In this document: one piece after another, positions 1 to 12,936 of the stretch
Layout: each line of letters begins with the position of its first letter
Numbering within the stretch: position 1 is the first letter of the stretch
From: Ecdyonurus torrentis
Taxonomy: Eukaryota > Arthropoda > Insecta > Ephemeroptera > Heptageniidae
Assembly: GCA_949318235.1 (NCBI GenBank)
Contig: CASGGR010000034.1
Span: 2,743,501 to 2,807,500 of the forward strand
DNA: 64,000 bases
Direction of reading: 5' to 3'
The notes under the pieces: generated by a model
Told to the model about the DNA's origin: nothing
Databases searched by the model: none
The model's input: the letters and a program-made list of their open reading frames with translations, nothing else
Made by a program: the position numbers and the translations under genes

Positions 1-100
1 AATGCTACAGACATAAAATTTGACTCAAAACATAGGTTTTTCAATTCTCTACAAAAAAGATGTCTTGAACTTTTTTGCTCCGACGCATAGTTTTTGGGTT

Positions 101-109
101 ATTGACAAT
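101..109. other. Invariant odd palindrome attgacaat in every monomer
   Basis: ATTG and CAAT flank a central A at monomer positions 203-211. I saw no variant of this nine-base motif in any copy I read, although the neighbouring tail region varies by family. It is a candidate conserved protein-binding site or simply an unmutated segment; the sequence alone does not decide. Confidence 0.5.
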
Positions 110-184
110 TTTAGTTTTTACTCATCATGTAGCCAAACTAAGTCATGAAACAAAGTTTCTATTTCAAGAACCAAATGTTATTGA

Positions 185-198
185 ATGATAAAAATCAT
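185..198. other. Dyad in the monomer: ATGAT-AAAA-ATCAT (repeated every 246 bp)
   Basis: A perfect five-base inverted repeat around four A residues at monomer positions 41-54, shown here in the first full monomer. It is intact in most families. It is broken by one base in K (acgat) and in P, A and T (accat). Whether it binds a protein or folds in a transcript cannot be told from sequence. Confidence 0.6.
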
Positions 199-636
199 AC
201 TTTTTACACGATTAAAACTAGTTTTGATGATTTCTCAAAAACTAAGAATGCTACAGACATTAAATTTGACTCAAAACATAGGTTTTTTAATTCTCTACAA
301 AAAAGATGACTTAAACTTTTTTGCTCCGACGCATACTTTTTAGGTTATTGACAATTTTAGTTTTCACTTATCATGTAGCTAAACCAAGTCATGAAACAAA
401 GTTTCTATTTCAAGAACCAAATGTTATTGAATGATAAAAATCATACTTTTTACACGATTAAAACTAGTTTTGATGATTTCTCCAAATATAAGAATGCTAC
501 AGACATGCATTTTAGCTTATAACATAGGTTTTTCAATTCTCTACAAAAAAGATGTCTTGAACTTTTTTGCTCCGACGCATAGTTTTTGGGTTATTGACAA
601 TTTTAGTTTTTACTCATCATGTAGCCAAACTAAGTC

Positions 637-882
637 ATGAAACAAAGTTTCTATTTCAAGAACCAAATGTTATTGAATGATAAAAATCATACTTTTTACA
701 CGATTAAAACTATTTTTGATGATTTCTCAAAAACTAAGAATGCTACAGACATTAAATTTAACTTATAACATAGGGTTTTCAATTCTCTACAAAAAAGATG
801 TCTTGAACTTTTTTGCTCCGACGCATAGTTTTTGGGTTATTGACAATTTTAGTTTTCACTCATCATGTAGCCAAACCAAGTC
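637..882. repeat. Reference monomer (Q family), 246 bp
   Basis: This unit is given as the type monomer, numbered 1-246 from the ATG at 637. By hand count it has 69 G+C (28%) and three CpG sites, at about 65, 183 and 186. It is rich in A and T tracts of four to six bases. Nearly invariant segments are about 5-36, about 177-187 (core gctccgacgc) and about 200-222 (around attgacaat). Most family-defining changes fall at about 40-50, 65-78, 86-97, 113-127, 137-143, 157-167, 190-200 and 222-243. The length is a multiple of three (82 codons), so frames stay in register across monomers, but every forward frame is closed by stops. Confidence 0.95.
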
Positions 883-3096
883 ATGAAACAAAGTTTCTAT
901 TTCAAGAACCAAATGTTATTGAACGATAAAAATCATACTTTTTACACGATTAAAACTAGTTTTGATGATTTCTCCAAAACTAAGAATGCTACAGACATCC
1001 ATTTTAACTTATAACATAGGTTTTTCAATTCTCTACAAAAAAGATGTCTTGAACTTTTTTGCTCCGACGCATAGTTTTTGGGTTATTGACAATTTTAGTT
1101 TTTACTCATCATGTAGCCAAACTAAGTCATGAAACAAAGTTTCTATTTCAAGAACCAAATGTTATTGAATGATAAAAATCATACTTTTTACACGATTAAA
1201 ACTATTTTTGATGATTTCTCAAAAACTAAGAATGCTACAGACATTAAATTTAACTTATAACATAGGGTTTTCAATTCTCTACAAAAAAGATGTCTTGAAC
1301 TTTTTTGCTCCGACGCATAGTTTTTGGGTTATTGACAATTTTAGTTTTCACTCATCATGTAGCCAAACCAAGTCATGAAACAAAGTTTCTATTTCAAGAA
1401 CCAAATGTTATTGAATGATAAAAATCATACTTTTTACACGATTTAAACTATTTTTGATGATTTCTCAAAAACTAAGAATGCTACAGACATTAAATTTAAC
1501 TTATAACATAGGGTTTTTAATTCTCTACAAAAAAGATGTCTTGAACTTTTTTGCTCCGACGCATAGTTTTTGGGTTATTGACAATTTTAGTTTTCACTCA
1601 TCATGTAGCCAAACCAAGTCATGAAACAAAGTTTCTATTTCAAGAACCAAATGTTATTGAATGATAAAAATCATACTTTTTACAAGATTAAAACTAGTTT
1701 TGATGATTTCTCAAAAACTAAGAATGCTACAGACATTAAATTTAACTTATAACATAGGGTTTTCAATTCTCTACAAAAAAGATGTCTTGAACTTTTTTGC
1801 TCCGACGCATAGTTTTTGGGTTATTGACAATTTTAGTTTTCACTCATCATGTAGCCAAACCAAGTCATGAAACAAAGTTTCTATTTCAAGAACCAAATGT
1901 TATTGAATGATAAAAATCATACTTTTTACACGATTTAAACTATTTTTGATGATTTCTCAAAAACTAAGAATGCTACAGACATTAAATTTAACTTATAACA
2001 TAGGGTTTTCAATTCTCTACAAAAAAGATGTCTTGAACTTTTTTGCTCCGACGCATAGTTTTTGGGTTATTGACAATTTTAGTTTTCACTTATCATGTAG
2101 CTAAACCAAGTCATGAAACAAAGTTTCTATTTCAAGAACCAAATGTTATTGAATGATAAAAATCATACTTTTTACACGATTAAAACTAGTTTTGATGATT
2201 TCTCCAAATATAAGAATGCTACAGACATCCATTTTAGCTTATAACATAGGTTTTTCAATTCTCTACAAAAAAGATGTCTTGAACTTTTTTGCTCCGACGC
2301 ATAGTTTTTGGGTTATTGACAATTTTAGTTTTTACTCATCATGTAGCCAAACTAAGTCATGAAACAAAGTTTCTATTTCAAGAACCAAATGTTATTGAAT
2401 GATAAAAATCATACTTTTTACACGATTAAAACTATTTTTGATGATTTCTCAAAAACTAAGAATGCTACAGACATTAAATTTAACTTATAACATAGGGTTT
2501 TCAATTCTCTACAAAAAAGATGTCTTGAACTTTTTTGCTCCGACGCATAGTTTTTGGGTTATTGACAATTTTAGTTTTCACTCATCATGTAGCCAAACCA
2601 AGTCATGAAACAAAGTTTCTATTTCAAGAACCAAATGTTATTGAATGATAAAAATCATACTTTTTACACGATTAAAACTAGTTTTGATGATTTCTCAACA
2701 ACTAAGAATGCTACAGACATTAAATTTGACTCAAAACATAGGTTTTTTAATTCTCTACAAAAAAGATGACTTAAACTTTTTTGCTCCGACGCATACTTTT
2801 TAGGTTATTGACAATTTTAGTTTTCACTTATCATGTAGCTAAACCAAGTCATGAAACAAAGTTTCTATTTCAAGAACCAAATGTTATTGAATGATAAAAA
2901 TCATACTTTTTACACGATTAAAACTAGTTTTGATGATTTCTCCAAATATAAGAATGCTACAGACATCCATTTTAGCTTATAACATAGGTTTTTCAATTCT
3001 CTACAAAAAAGATGTCTTGAACTTTTTTGCTCCGACGCATAGTTTTTGGGTTATTGACAATTTTAGTTTTCACTCATCATGTAGCCAAACCAAGTC
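883..3096. repeat. 9-mer higher-order repeat, copy 1 (2,214 bp)
   Basis: Nine monomers in the order K-Q-F-V-Fh-N-Q-D-N. The F monomer at about 1375-1620 carries atagggtttttaat. The D monomer at about 2605-2850 carries the rare 'ctcaacaactaag' in place of 'ctcaaaaactaag'. Both markers recur exactly 2,214 bp downstream in the next copy. The copy edges are uncertain by up to about a monomer because flanking monomers share most bases. Confidence 0.9.
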
Positions 3097-5310
3097 ATGA
3101 AACAAAGTTTCTATTTCAAGAACCAAATGTTATTGAACGATAAAAATCATACTTTTTACACGATTAAAACTAGTTTTGATGATTTCTCCAAAACTAAGAA
3201 TGCTACAGACATCCATTTTAACTTATAACATAGGTTTTTCAATTCTCTACAAAAAAGATGTCTTGAACTTTTTTGCTCCGACGCATAGTTTTTGGGTTAT
3301 TGACAATTTTAGTTTTTACTCATCATGTAGCCAAACTAAGTCATGAAACAAAGTTTCTATTTCAAGAACCAAATGTTATTGAATGATAAAAATCATACTT
3401 TTTACACGATTAAAACTATTTTTGATGATTTCTCAAAAACTAAGAATGCTACAGACATTAAATTTAACTTATAACATAGGGTTTTCAATTCTCTACAAAA
3501 AAGATGTCTTGAACTTTTTTGCTCCGACGCATAGTTTTTGGGTTATTGACAATTTTAGTTTTCACTCATCATGTAGCCAAACCAAGTCATGAAACAAAGT
3601 TTCTATTTCAAGAACCAAATGTTATTGAATGATAAAAATCATACTTTTTACACGATTTAAACTATTTTTGATGATTTCTCAAAAACTAAGAATGCTACAG
3701 ACATTAAATTTAACTTATAACATAGGGTTTTTAATTCTCTACAAAAAAGATGTCTTGAACTTTTTTGCTCCGACGCATAGTTTTTGGGTTATTGACAATT
3801 TTAGTTTTCACTCATCATGTAGCCAAACCAAGTCATGAAACAAAGTTTCTATTTCAAGAACCAAATGTTATTGAATGATAAAAATCATACTTTTTACAAG
3901 ATTAAAACTAGTTTTGATGATTTCTCAAAAACTAAGAATGCTACAGACATTAAATTTAACTTATAACATAGGGTTTTCAATTCTCTACAAAAAAGATGTC
4001 TTGAACTTTTTTGCTCCGACGCATAGTTTTTGGGTTATTGACAATTTTAGTTTTCACTCATCATGTAGCCAAACCAAGTCATGAAACAAAGTTTCTATTT
4101 CAAGAACCAAATGTTATTGAATGATAAAAATCATACTTTTTACACGATTTAAACTATTTTTGATGATTTCTCAAAAACTAAGAATGCTACAGACATTAAA
4201 TTTAACTTATAACATAGGGTTTTCAATTCTCTACAAAAAAGATGTCTTGAACTTTTTTGCTCCGACGCATAGTTTTTGGGTTATTGACAATTTTAGTTTT
4301 CACTTATCATGTAGCTAAACCAAGTCATGAAACAAAGTTTCTATTTCAAGAACCAAATGTTATTGAATGATAAAAATCATACTTTTTACACGATTAAAAC
4401 TAGTTTTGATGATTTCTCCAAATATAAGAATGCTACAGACATCCATTTTAGCTTATAACATAGGTTTTTCAATTCTCTACAAAAAAGATGTCTTGAACTT
4501 TTTTGCTCCGACGCATAGTTTTTGGGTTATTGACAATTTTAGTTTTTACTCATCATGTAGCCAAACTAAGTCATGAAACAAAGTTTCTATTTCAAGAACC
4601 AAATGTTATTGAATGATAAAAATCATACTTTTTACACGATTAAAACTATTTTTGATGATTTCTCAAAAACTAAGAATGCTACAGACATTAAATTTAACTT
4701 ATAACATAGGGTTTTCAATTCTCTACAAAAAAGATGTCTTGAACTTTTTTGCTCCGACGCATAGTTTTTGGGTTATTGACAATTTTAGTTTTCACTCATC
4801 ATGTAGCCAAACCAAGTCATGAAACAAAGTTTCTATTTCAAGAACCAAATGTTATTGAATGATAAAAATCATACTTTTTACACGATTAAAACTAGTTTTG
4901 ATGATTTCTCAACAACTAAGAATGCTACAGACATTAAATTTGACTCAAAACATAGGTTTTTTAATTCTCTACAAAAAAGATGACTTAAACTTTTTTGCTC
5001 CGACGCATACTTTTTAGGTTATTGACAATTTTAGTTTTCACTTATCATGTAGCTAAACCAAGTCATGAAACAAAGTTTCTATTTCAAGAACCAAATGTTA
5101 TTGAATGATAAAAATCATACTTTTTACACGATTAAAACTAGTTTTGATGATTTCTCCAAATATAAGAATGCTACAGACATCCATTTTAGCTTATAACATA
5201 GGTTTTTCAATTCTCTACAAAAAAGATGTCTTGAACTTTTTTGCTCCGACGCATAGTTTTTGGGTTATTGACAATTTTAGTTTTCACTTATCATGTAGCC
5301 AAACCAAGTC
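3097..5310. repeat. 9-mer higher-order repeat, copy 2 (2,214 bp)
   Basis: Direct tandem copy of 883-3096 with the same monomer order and the same private ctcaaca change in its D monomer (near 4911). The only difference I noticed is in the tail of the last N monomer: cttatc here against cactcatc in copy 1. That difference probably marks where the crossover joined the block to the next module. Confidence 0.9.
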
Positions 5311-8300
5311 ATGAAACAAAGTTTCTATTTCAAGAACCAAATGTTATTGAATGATAAAAACCATACTTTTTACACGATTAAAACTAGTTTTGATGATTTC
5401 TCCAAAACTAAGAATGCTACAGACATAAAATTTGACTCAAAACATAGGTTTTTCAATTCTCTACAAAAAAGATGTCTTGAACTTTTTTGCTCCGACGCAT
5501 AGTTTTTGGGTTATTGACAATTTTAGTTTTTACTCATCATGTAGCCAAACTAAGTCATGAAACAAAGTTTCTATTTCAAGAACCAAATGTTATTGAATGA
5601 TAAAAATCATACTTTTTACACGATTAAAACTAGTTTTGATGATTTCTCAAAAACTAAGAATGCTACAGACATTAAATTTGACTCAAAACATAGGTTTTTT
5701 AATTCTCTACAAAAAAGATGACTTAAACTTTTTTGCTCCGACGCATACTTTTTAGGTTATTGACAATTTTAGTTTTCACTTATCATGTAGCTAAACCAAG
5801 TCATGAAACAAAGTTTCTATTTCAAGAACCAAATGTTATTGAATGATAAAAATCATACTTTTTACACGATTAAAACTAGTTTTGATGATTTCTCCAAATA
5901 TAAGAATGCTACAGACATCCATTTTAGCTTATAACATAGGTTTTTCAATTCTCTACAAAAAAGATGTCTTGAACTTTTTTGCTCCGACGCATAGTTTTTG
6001 GGTTATTGACAATTTTAGTTTTCACTTATCATGTAGCCAAACCAAGTCATGAAACAAAGTTTCTATTTCAAGAACCAAATGTTATTGAATGATAAAAACC
6101 ATACTTTTTACACGATTAAAACTAGTTTTGATGATTTCTCCAAAACTAAGAATGCTACAGACATAAAATTTAACTTATAACATAGGTTTTTCAATTCTCT
6201 ACAAAAAAGATGTCTTAAACTTTTTTGCTCCGACGCATACTTTTTAAGTTATTGACAATTTTAGTTTTCACTTATCATGTAGCCAAACCAAGTCATGAAA
6301 CAAAGTTTCTATTTCAAGAACCAAATGTTATTGAATGATAAAAATCATACTTTTTACACGATTAAAACTAGTTTTGATGATTTCTCCAAAACTAAGAATG
6401 CTACAGACATCCATTTTAACTTATAACATAGGTTTTTCAATTCTCTACAAAAAAGATGTCTTGAACTTTTTTGCTCCGACGCAAAGTTTTTGGGTTATTG
6501 ACAATTTTAGTTTTTACTCATCATGTAGCCAAACTAAGTCATGAAACAAAGTTTCTATTTCAAGAACCAAATGTTATAGAATGATAAAAATCATACTTTT
6601 TACACGATTAAAACTAGTTTTGATGATTTCTCAAAAACTAAGAATGCTACAGACATTAAATTTGACTCAAAACATAGGTTTTTTAATTCTCTACAAAAAA
6701 GATGACTTAAACTTTTTTGCTCCGACGCATACTTTTTAGGTTATTGACAATTTTAGTTTTCACTTATCATGTAGCTAAACCAAGTCATGAAACAAAGTTT
6801 CTATTTCAAGAACCAAATGTTATTGAATGATAAAAATCATACTTTTTACACGATTAAAACTAGTTTTGATGATTTCTCCAAATATAAGAATGCTACAGAC
6901 ATGCATTTTAGCTTATAACATAGGTTTTTCAATTCTCTACAAAAAAGATGTCTTGAACTTTTTTGCTCCGACGCATAGTTTTTGGGTTATTGACAATTTT
7001 AGTTTTTACTCATCATGTAGCCAAACTAAGTCATGAAACAAAGTTTCTATTTCAAGAACCAAATGTTATTGAATGATAAAAACCATACTTTTTACACGAT
7101 TAAAACTAGTTTTGATGATTTCTCCAAAACTAAGAATGCTACAGACATAAAATTTGACTCAAAACATAGGTTTTTCAATTCTCTACAAAAAAGATGTCTT
7201 GAACTTTTTTGCTCCGACGCATAGTTTTTGGGTTATTGACAATTTTAGTTTTTACTCATCATGTAGCCAAACTAAGTCATGAAACAAAGTTTCTATTTCA
7301 AGAACCAAATGTTATTGAATGATAAAAATCATACTTTTTACACGATTAAAACTAGTTTTGATGATTTCTCAAAAACTAAGAATGCTACAGACATTAAATT
7401 TGACTCAAAACATAGGTTTTTTAATTCTCTACAAAAAAGATGACTTAAACTTTTTTGCTCCGACGCATACTTTTTAGGTTATTGACAATTTTAGTTTTCA
7501 CTTATCATGTAGCTAAACCAAGTCATGAAACAAAGTTTCTATTTCAAGAACCAAATGTTATTGAATGATAAAAATCATACTTTTTACACGATTAAAACTA
7601 GTTTTGATGATTTCTCCAAATATAAGAATGCTACAGACATGCATTTTAGCTTATAACATAGGTTTTTCAATTCTCTACAAAAAAGATGTCTTGAACTTTT
7701 TTGCTCCGACGCATAGTTTTTGGGTTATTGACAATTTTAGTTTTTACTCATCATGTAGCCAAACTAAGTCATGAAACAAAGTTTCTATTTCAAGAACCAA
7801 ATGTTATTGAATGATAAAAATCATACTTTTTACACGATTAAAACTATTTTTGATGATTTCTCAAAAACTAAGAATGCTACAGACATTAAATTTAACTTAT
7901 AACATAGGGTTTTCAATTCTCTACAAAAAAGATGTCTTGAACTTTTTTGCTCCGACGCATAGTTTTTGGGTTATTGACAATTTTAGTTTTCACTCATCAT
8001 GTAGCCAAACCAAGTCATGAAACAAAGTTTCTATTTCAAGAACCAAATGTTATTGAACGATAAAAATCATACTTTTTACACGATTAAAACTAGTTTTGAT
8101 GATTTCTCCAAAACTAAGAATGCTACAGACATCCATTTTAACTTATAACATAGGTTTTTCAATTCTCTACAAAAAAGATGTCTTGAACTTTTTTGCTCCG
8201 ACGCATAGTTTTTGGGTTATTGACAATTTTAGTTTTTACTCATCATGTAGCCAAACTAAGTCATGAAACAAAGTTTCTATTTCAAGAACCAAATGTTATT

Positions 8301-8508
8301 GAATGATAAAAATCATACTTTTTACACGATTAAAACTATTTTTGATGATTTCTCAAAAACTAAGAATGCTACAGACATTAAATTTAACTTATAACATAGG
8401 GTTTTCAATTCTCTACAAAAAAGATGTCTTGAACTTTTTTGCTCCGACGCATAGTTTTTGGGTTATTGACAATTTTAGTTTTCACTTATCATGTAGCTAA
8501 ACCAAGTC
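5311..8508. repeat. A/D/N-rich segment without one clean HOR
   Basis: Thirteen monomers read roughly A-D-Nh-(P/E mosaic)-(S-like)-D-N-A-D-N-Q-K-Qh. The mosaic at 6049-6294 has the P front (aaccat, ataaaatttaac) and an E back (tcttaaac, gcatactttttaag). The monomer at 6295-6540 has a private t-to-a change at 6484 (gcaaag). The D monomer at 6541-6786 is the first with 'ttatagaatg'. The part 7033-8262 is the second copy of the module found at 1-1128. The catgcatttt N variant occurs here twice (6787-7032 and 7525-7770). Confidence 0.8.
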
Positions 8509-11500
8509 ATGAAACAAAGTTTCTATTTCAAGAACCAAATGTTATTGAATGATAAAAATCATACTTTTTACACGATTAAAACTAGTTTTGATGATTTCTC
8601 CAAATATAAGAATGCTACAGACATCCATTTTAGCTTATAACATAGGTTTTTCAATTCTCTACAAAAAAGATGTCTTGAACTTTTTTGCTCCGACGCATAG
8701 TTTTTGGGTTATTGACAATTTTAGTTTTTACTCATCATGTAGCCAAACTAAGTCATGAAACAAAGTTTCTATTTCAAGAACCAAATGTTATTGAATGATA
8801 AAAATCATACTTTTTACACGATTAAAACTATTTTTGATGATTTCTCAAAAACTAAGAATGCTACAGACATTAAATTTAACTTATAACATAGGGTTTTCAA
8901 TTCTCTACAAAAAAGATGTCTTGAACTTTTTTGCTCCGACGCATAGTTTTTGGGTTATTGACAATTTTAGTTTTCACTCATCATGTAGCCAAACCAAGTC
9001 ATGAAACAAAGTTTCTATTTCAAGAACCAAATGTTATTGAATGATAAAAATCATACTTTTTACACGATTTAAACTATTTTTGATGATTTCTCAAAAACTA
9101 AGAATGCTACAGACATTAAATTTAACTTATAACATAGGGTTTTCAATTCTCTACAAAAAAGATGTCTTGAACTTTTTTGCTCCGACGCATAGTTTTTGGG
9201 TTATTGACAATTTTAGTTTTCACTCATCATGTAGCCAAACCAAGTCATGAAACAAAGTTTCTATTTCAAGAACCAAATGTTATTGAACGATAAAAATCAT
9301 ACTTTTTACACGATTAAAACTAGTTTTGATGATTTCTCCAAAACTAAGAATGCTACAGACATCCATTTTAACTTATAACATAGGTTTTTCAATTCTCTAC
9401 AAAAAAGATGTCTTGAACTTTTTTGCTCCGACGCATAGTTTTTGGGTTATTGACAATTTTAGTTTTTACTCATCATGTAGCCAAACTAAGTCATGAAACA
9501 AAGTTTCTATTTCAAGAACCAAATGTTATTGAATGATAAAAATCATACTTTTTACACGATTAAAACTATTTTTGATGATTTCTCAAAAACTAAGAATGCT
9601 ACAGACATTAAATTTAACTTATAACATAGGGTTTTCAATTCTCTACAAAAAAGATGTCTTGAACTTTTTTGCTCCGACGCATAGTTTTTGGGTTATTGAC
9701 AATTTTAGTTTTCACTCATCATGTAGCCAAACCAAGTCATGAAACAAAGTTTCTATTTCAAGAACCAAATGTTATTGAATGATAAAAATCATACTTTTTA
9801 CAAGATTAAAACTAGTTTTGATGATTTCTCAAAAACTAAGAATGCTACAGACATTAAATTTAACTTATAACATAGGGTTTTCAATTCTCTACAAAAAAGA
9901 TGTCTTGAACTTTTTTGCTCCGACGCATAGTTTTTGGGTTATTGACAATTTTAGTTTTCACTCATCATGTAGCCAAACTAAGTCATGAAACAAAGTTTCT
10001 ATTTCAAGAACCAAATGTTATAGAATGATAAAAATCATACTTTTTACACGATTAAAACTAGTTTTGATGATTTCTCAAAAACTAAGAATGCTACAGACAT
10101 TAAATTTGACTCAAAACATAGGTTTTTTAATTCTCTACAAAAAAGATGACTTAAACTTTTTTGCTCCGACGCATACTTTTTAGGTTATTGACAATTTTAG
10201 TTTTCACTTATCATGTAGCTAAACCAAGTCATGAAACAAAGTTTCTATTTCAAGAACCAAATGTTATTGAATGATAAAAATCATACTTTTTACACGATTA
10301 AAACTAGTTTTGATGATTTCTCCAAATATAAGAATGCTACAGACATCCATTTTAGCTTATAACATAGGTTTTTCAATTCTCTACAAAAAAGATGTCTTGA
10401 ACTTTTTTGCTCCGACGCATAGTTTTTGGGTTATTGACAATTTTAGTTTTTACTCATCATGTAGCCAAACTAAGTCATGAAACAAAGTTTCTATTTCAAG
10501 AACCAAATGTTATTGAATGATAAAAATCATACTTTTTACACGATTAAAACTATTTTTGATGATTTCTCAAAAACTAAGAATGCTACAGACATTAAATTTA
10601 ACTTATAACATAGGGTTTTCAATTTTCTACAAAAAAGATGTCTTGAACTTTTTTGCTCCGACGCATAGTTTTTGGGTTATTGACAATTTTAGTTTTCACT
10701 CATCATGTAGCCAAACCAAGTCATGAAACAAAGTTTCTATTTCAAGAACCAAATGTTATTGAATGATAAAAATCATACTTTTTACACGATTAAAACTAGT
10801 TTTGATGATTTCTCAAAAACTAAGAATGCTACAGACATTAAATTTGACTCAAAACATAGGTTTTTTAATTCTCTACAAAAAAGATGACTTAAACTTTTTT
10901 GCCCCGACGCATACTTTTTAGGTTATTGACAATTTTAGTTTTCACTTATCATGTAGCTAAACCAAATCATGAAACAAAGTTTCTATTTCAAGAACCAAAT
11001 GTTATTGAATGATAAAAATCATACTTTTTACACGATTAAAACTAGTTTTGATGATTTCTCCAAATATAAGAATGCTACAGACATCCATTTTAACTTATAA
11101 CATAGGTTTTTCAATTCTCTACAAAAAAGATGTCTTGAACTTTTTTGCTCCGACGCATAGTTTTTGGGTTATTGACAATTTTAGTTTTCACTCATCATGT
11201 AGCCAAACCAAGTCATGAAACAAAGTTTCTATTTCAAGAACCAAATGTTATTGAATGATAAAAATCATACTTTTTACACGATTTAAACTATTTTTGATGA
11301 TTTCTCAAAAACTAAGAATGCTACAGACATTAAATTTAACTTATAACATAGGGTTTTTAATTCTCTACAAAAAAGATGTCTTGAACTTTTTTGCTCCGAC
11401 GCATAGTTTTTGGGTTATTGACAATTTTAGTTTTCACTCATCATGTAGCCAAACCAAGTCATGAAACAAAGTTTCTATTTCAAGAACCAAATGTTATTGA

Positions 11501-12936
11501 ATGATAAAAATCATACTTTTTACAAGATTAAAACTAGTTTTGATGATTTCTCAAAAACTAAGAATGCTACAGACATTAAATTTAACTTATAACATAGGGT
11601 TTTCAATTCTCTACAAAAAAGATGTCTTGAACTTTTTTGCTCCGACGCATAGTTTTTGGGTTATTGACAATTTTAGTTTTCACTCATCATGTAGCCAAAC
11701 CAAGTCATGAAACAAAGTTTCTATTTCAAGAACCAAATGTTATTGAATGATAAAAATCATACTTTTTACACGATTTAAACTATTTTTGATGATTTCTCAA
11801 AAACTAAGAATGCTACAGACATCCATTTTAGCTTATAACATAGGTTTTTCAATTCTCTACAAAAAAGATGTCTTGAACTTTTTTGCTCCGACGCATAGTT
11901 TTTGGGTTATTGACAATTTTAGTTTTTACTCATCATGTAGCCAAACTAAGTCATGAAACAAAGTTTCTATTTCAAGAACCAAATGTTATTGAATGATAAA
12001 AATCATACTTTTTACACGATTAAAACTATTTTTGATGATTTCTCAAAAACTAAGAATGCTACAGACATTAAATTTAACTTATAACATAGGGTTTTCAATT
12101 CTCTACAAAAAAGATGTCTTGAACTTTTTTGCTCCGACGCATAGTTTTTGGGTTATTGACAATTTTAGTTTTCACTCATCATGTAGCCAAACCAAGTCAT
12201 GAAACAAAGTTTCTATTTCAAGAACCAAATGTTATTGAATGATAAAAATCATACTTTTTACACGATTTAAACTATTTTTGATGATTTCTCAAAAACTAAG
12301 AATGCTACAGACATTAAATTTAACTTATAACATAGGGTTTTCAATTCTCTACAAAAAAGATGTCTTGAACTTTTTTGCTCCGACGCATAGTTTTTGGGTT
12401 ATTGACAATTTTAGTTTTCACTCATCATGTAGCCAAACCAAGTCATGAAACAAAGTTTCTATTTCAAGAACCAAATGTTATTGAATGATAAAAATCATAC
12501 TTTTTACAAGATTAAAACTAGTTTTGATGATTTCTCAAAAACTAAGAATGCTACAGACATTAAATTTAACTTATAACATAGGGTTTTCAATTCTCTACAA
12601 AAAAGATGTCTTGAACTTTTTTGCTCCGACGCATAGTTTTTGGGTTATTGACAATTTTAGTTTTCACTCATCATGTAGCCAAACTAAGTCATGAAACAAA
12701 GTTTCTATTTCAAGAACCAAATGTTATAGAATGATAAAAATCATACTTTTTACACGATTAAAACTAGTTTTGATGATTTCTCAAAAACTAAGAATGCTAC
12801 AGACATTAAATTTGACTCAAAACATAGGTTTTTTAATTCTCTACAAAAAAGATGACTTAAACTTTTTTGCTCCGACGCATACTTTTTAGGTTATTGACAA
12901 TTTTAGTTTTCACTTATCATGTAGCTAAACCAAGTC
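8509..12936. repeat. N/Q/F/K/V/D segment, 18 monomers
   Basis: Order: N-Q-F-K-Q-V-D-N-Q-D-N-F-V-(F/N)-Q-F-V-D. The first eight monomers (N-Q-F-K-Q-V-D-N, 8509-10476) recur 18 monomers (4,428 bp) downstream at 12937-14904. V monomers here are followed by D monomers carrying ttatagaatg. Private single changes include t-to-c at 10903 (gccccgacg). The F/N monomer at 11707-11952 is a fused monomer. Confidence 0.85.
11707..11952. repeat. Chimeric monomer: F front, N back
   Basis: The first part has gatttaaactattttt and ctcaaaaactaag, as in F. The second part has catccattttagc, ataggtttttc and the tttttactc...ccaaact tail, as in N. The switch lies between the two markers, in the conserved 'aagaatgctacagac' stretch. 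This is the expected product of an unequal exchange within a monomer. Confidence 0.85.

Larger units (their letters stand above)
1..1128. repeat. Module A-D-N-Q-K, copy 1 (starts before the window)
   Basis: The partial monomer 1-144 is of A type (ataaaatttgactc). It is followed by D (145-390, with gatgactta), an N variant carrying catgcatttt (391-636), Q (637-882) and K (883-1128, gaacgata). The same order, including the rare catgcatttt variant, recurs at 7033-8262, 29 monomers (7,134 bp) away. The shared rare variant argues for common descent of the two modules rather than chance order. Confidence 0.85.

Noticed and set aside
145..390. Ancestral shorter subrepeat inside the monomer, based on tagtttt-like motifs at positions 75, 135, 190 and 214
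   Set aside because: Spacings (60, 55, 24) are irregular and the motif is short and AT-rich, so chance is a sufficient explanation.
431..640. A 69-codon open frame (ATG at 185 + 246k) recurring in most monomers, with its TGA overlapping the ATG of a second 63-68-codon frame that is open to full length only in some families
   Set aside because: The frames exist because the unit is a multiple of three and repeats exactly. The ATG is lost in K monomers, some frames are shortened by stops, and most family differences inside the frame change amino acids. The product is of AT-rich composition with no recognisable domain, and no ribosome-binding or promoter context is seen. I do not annotate it as coding.
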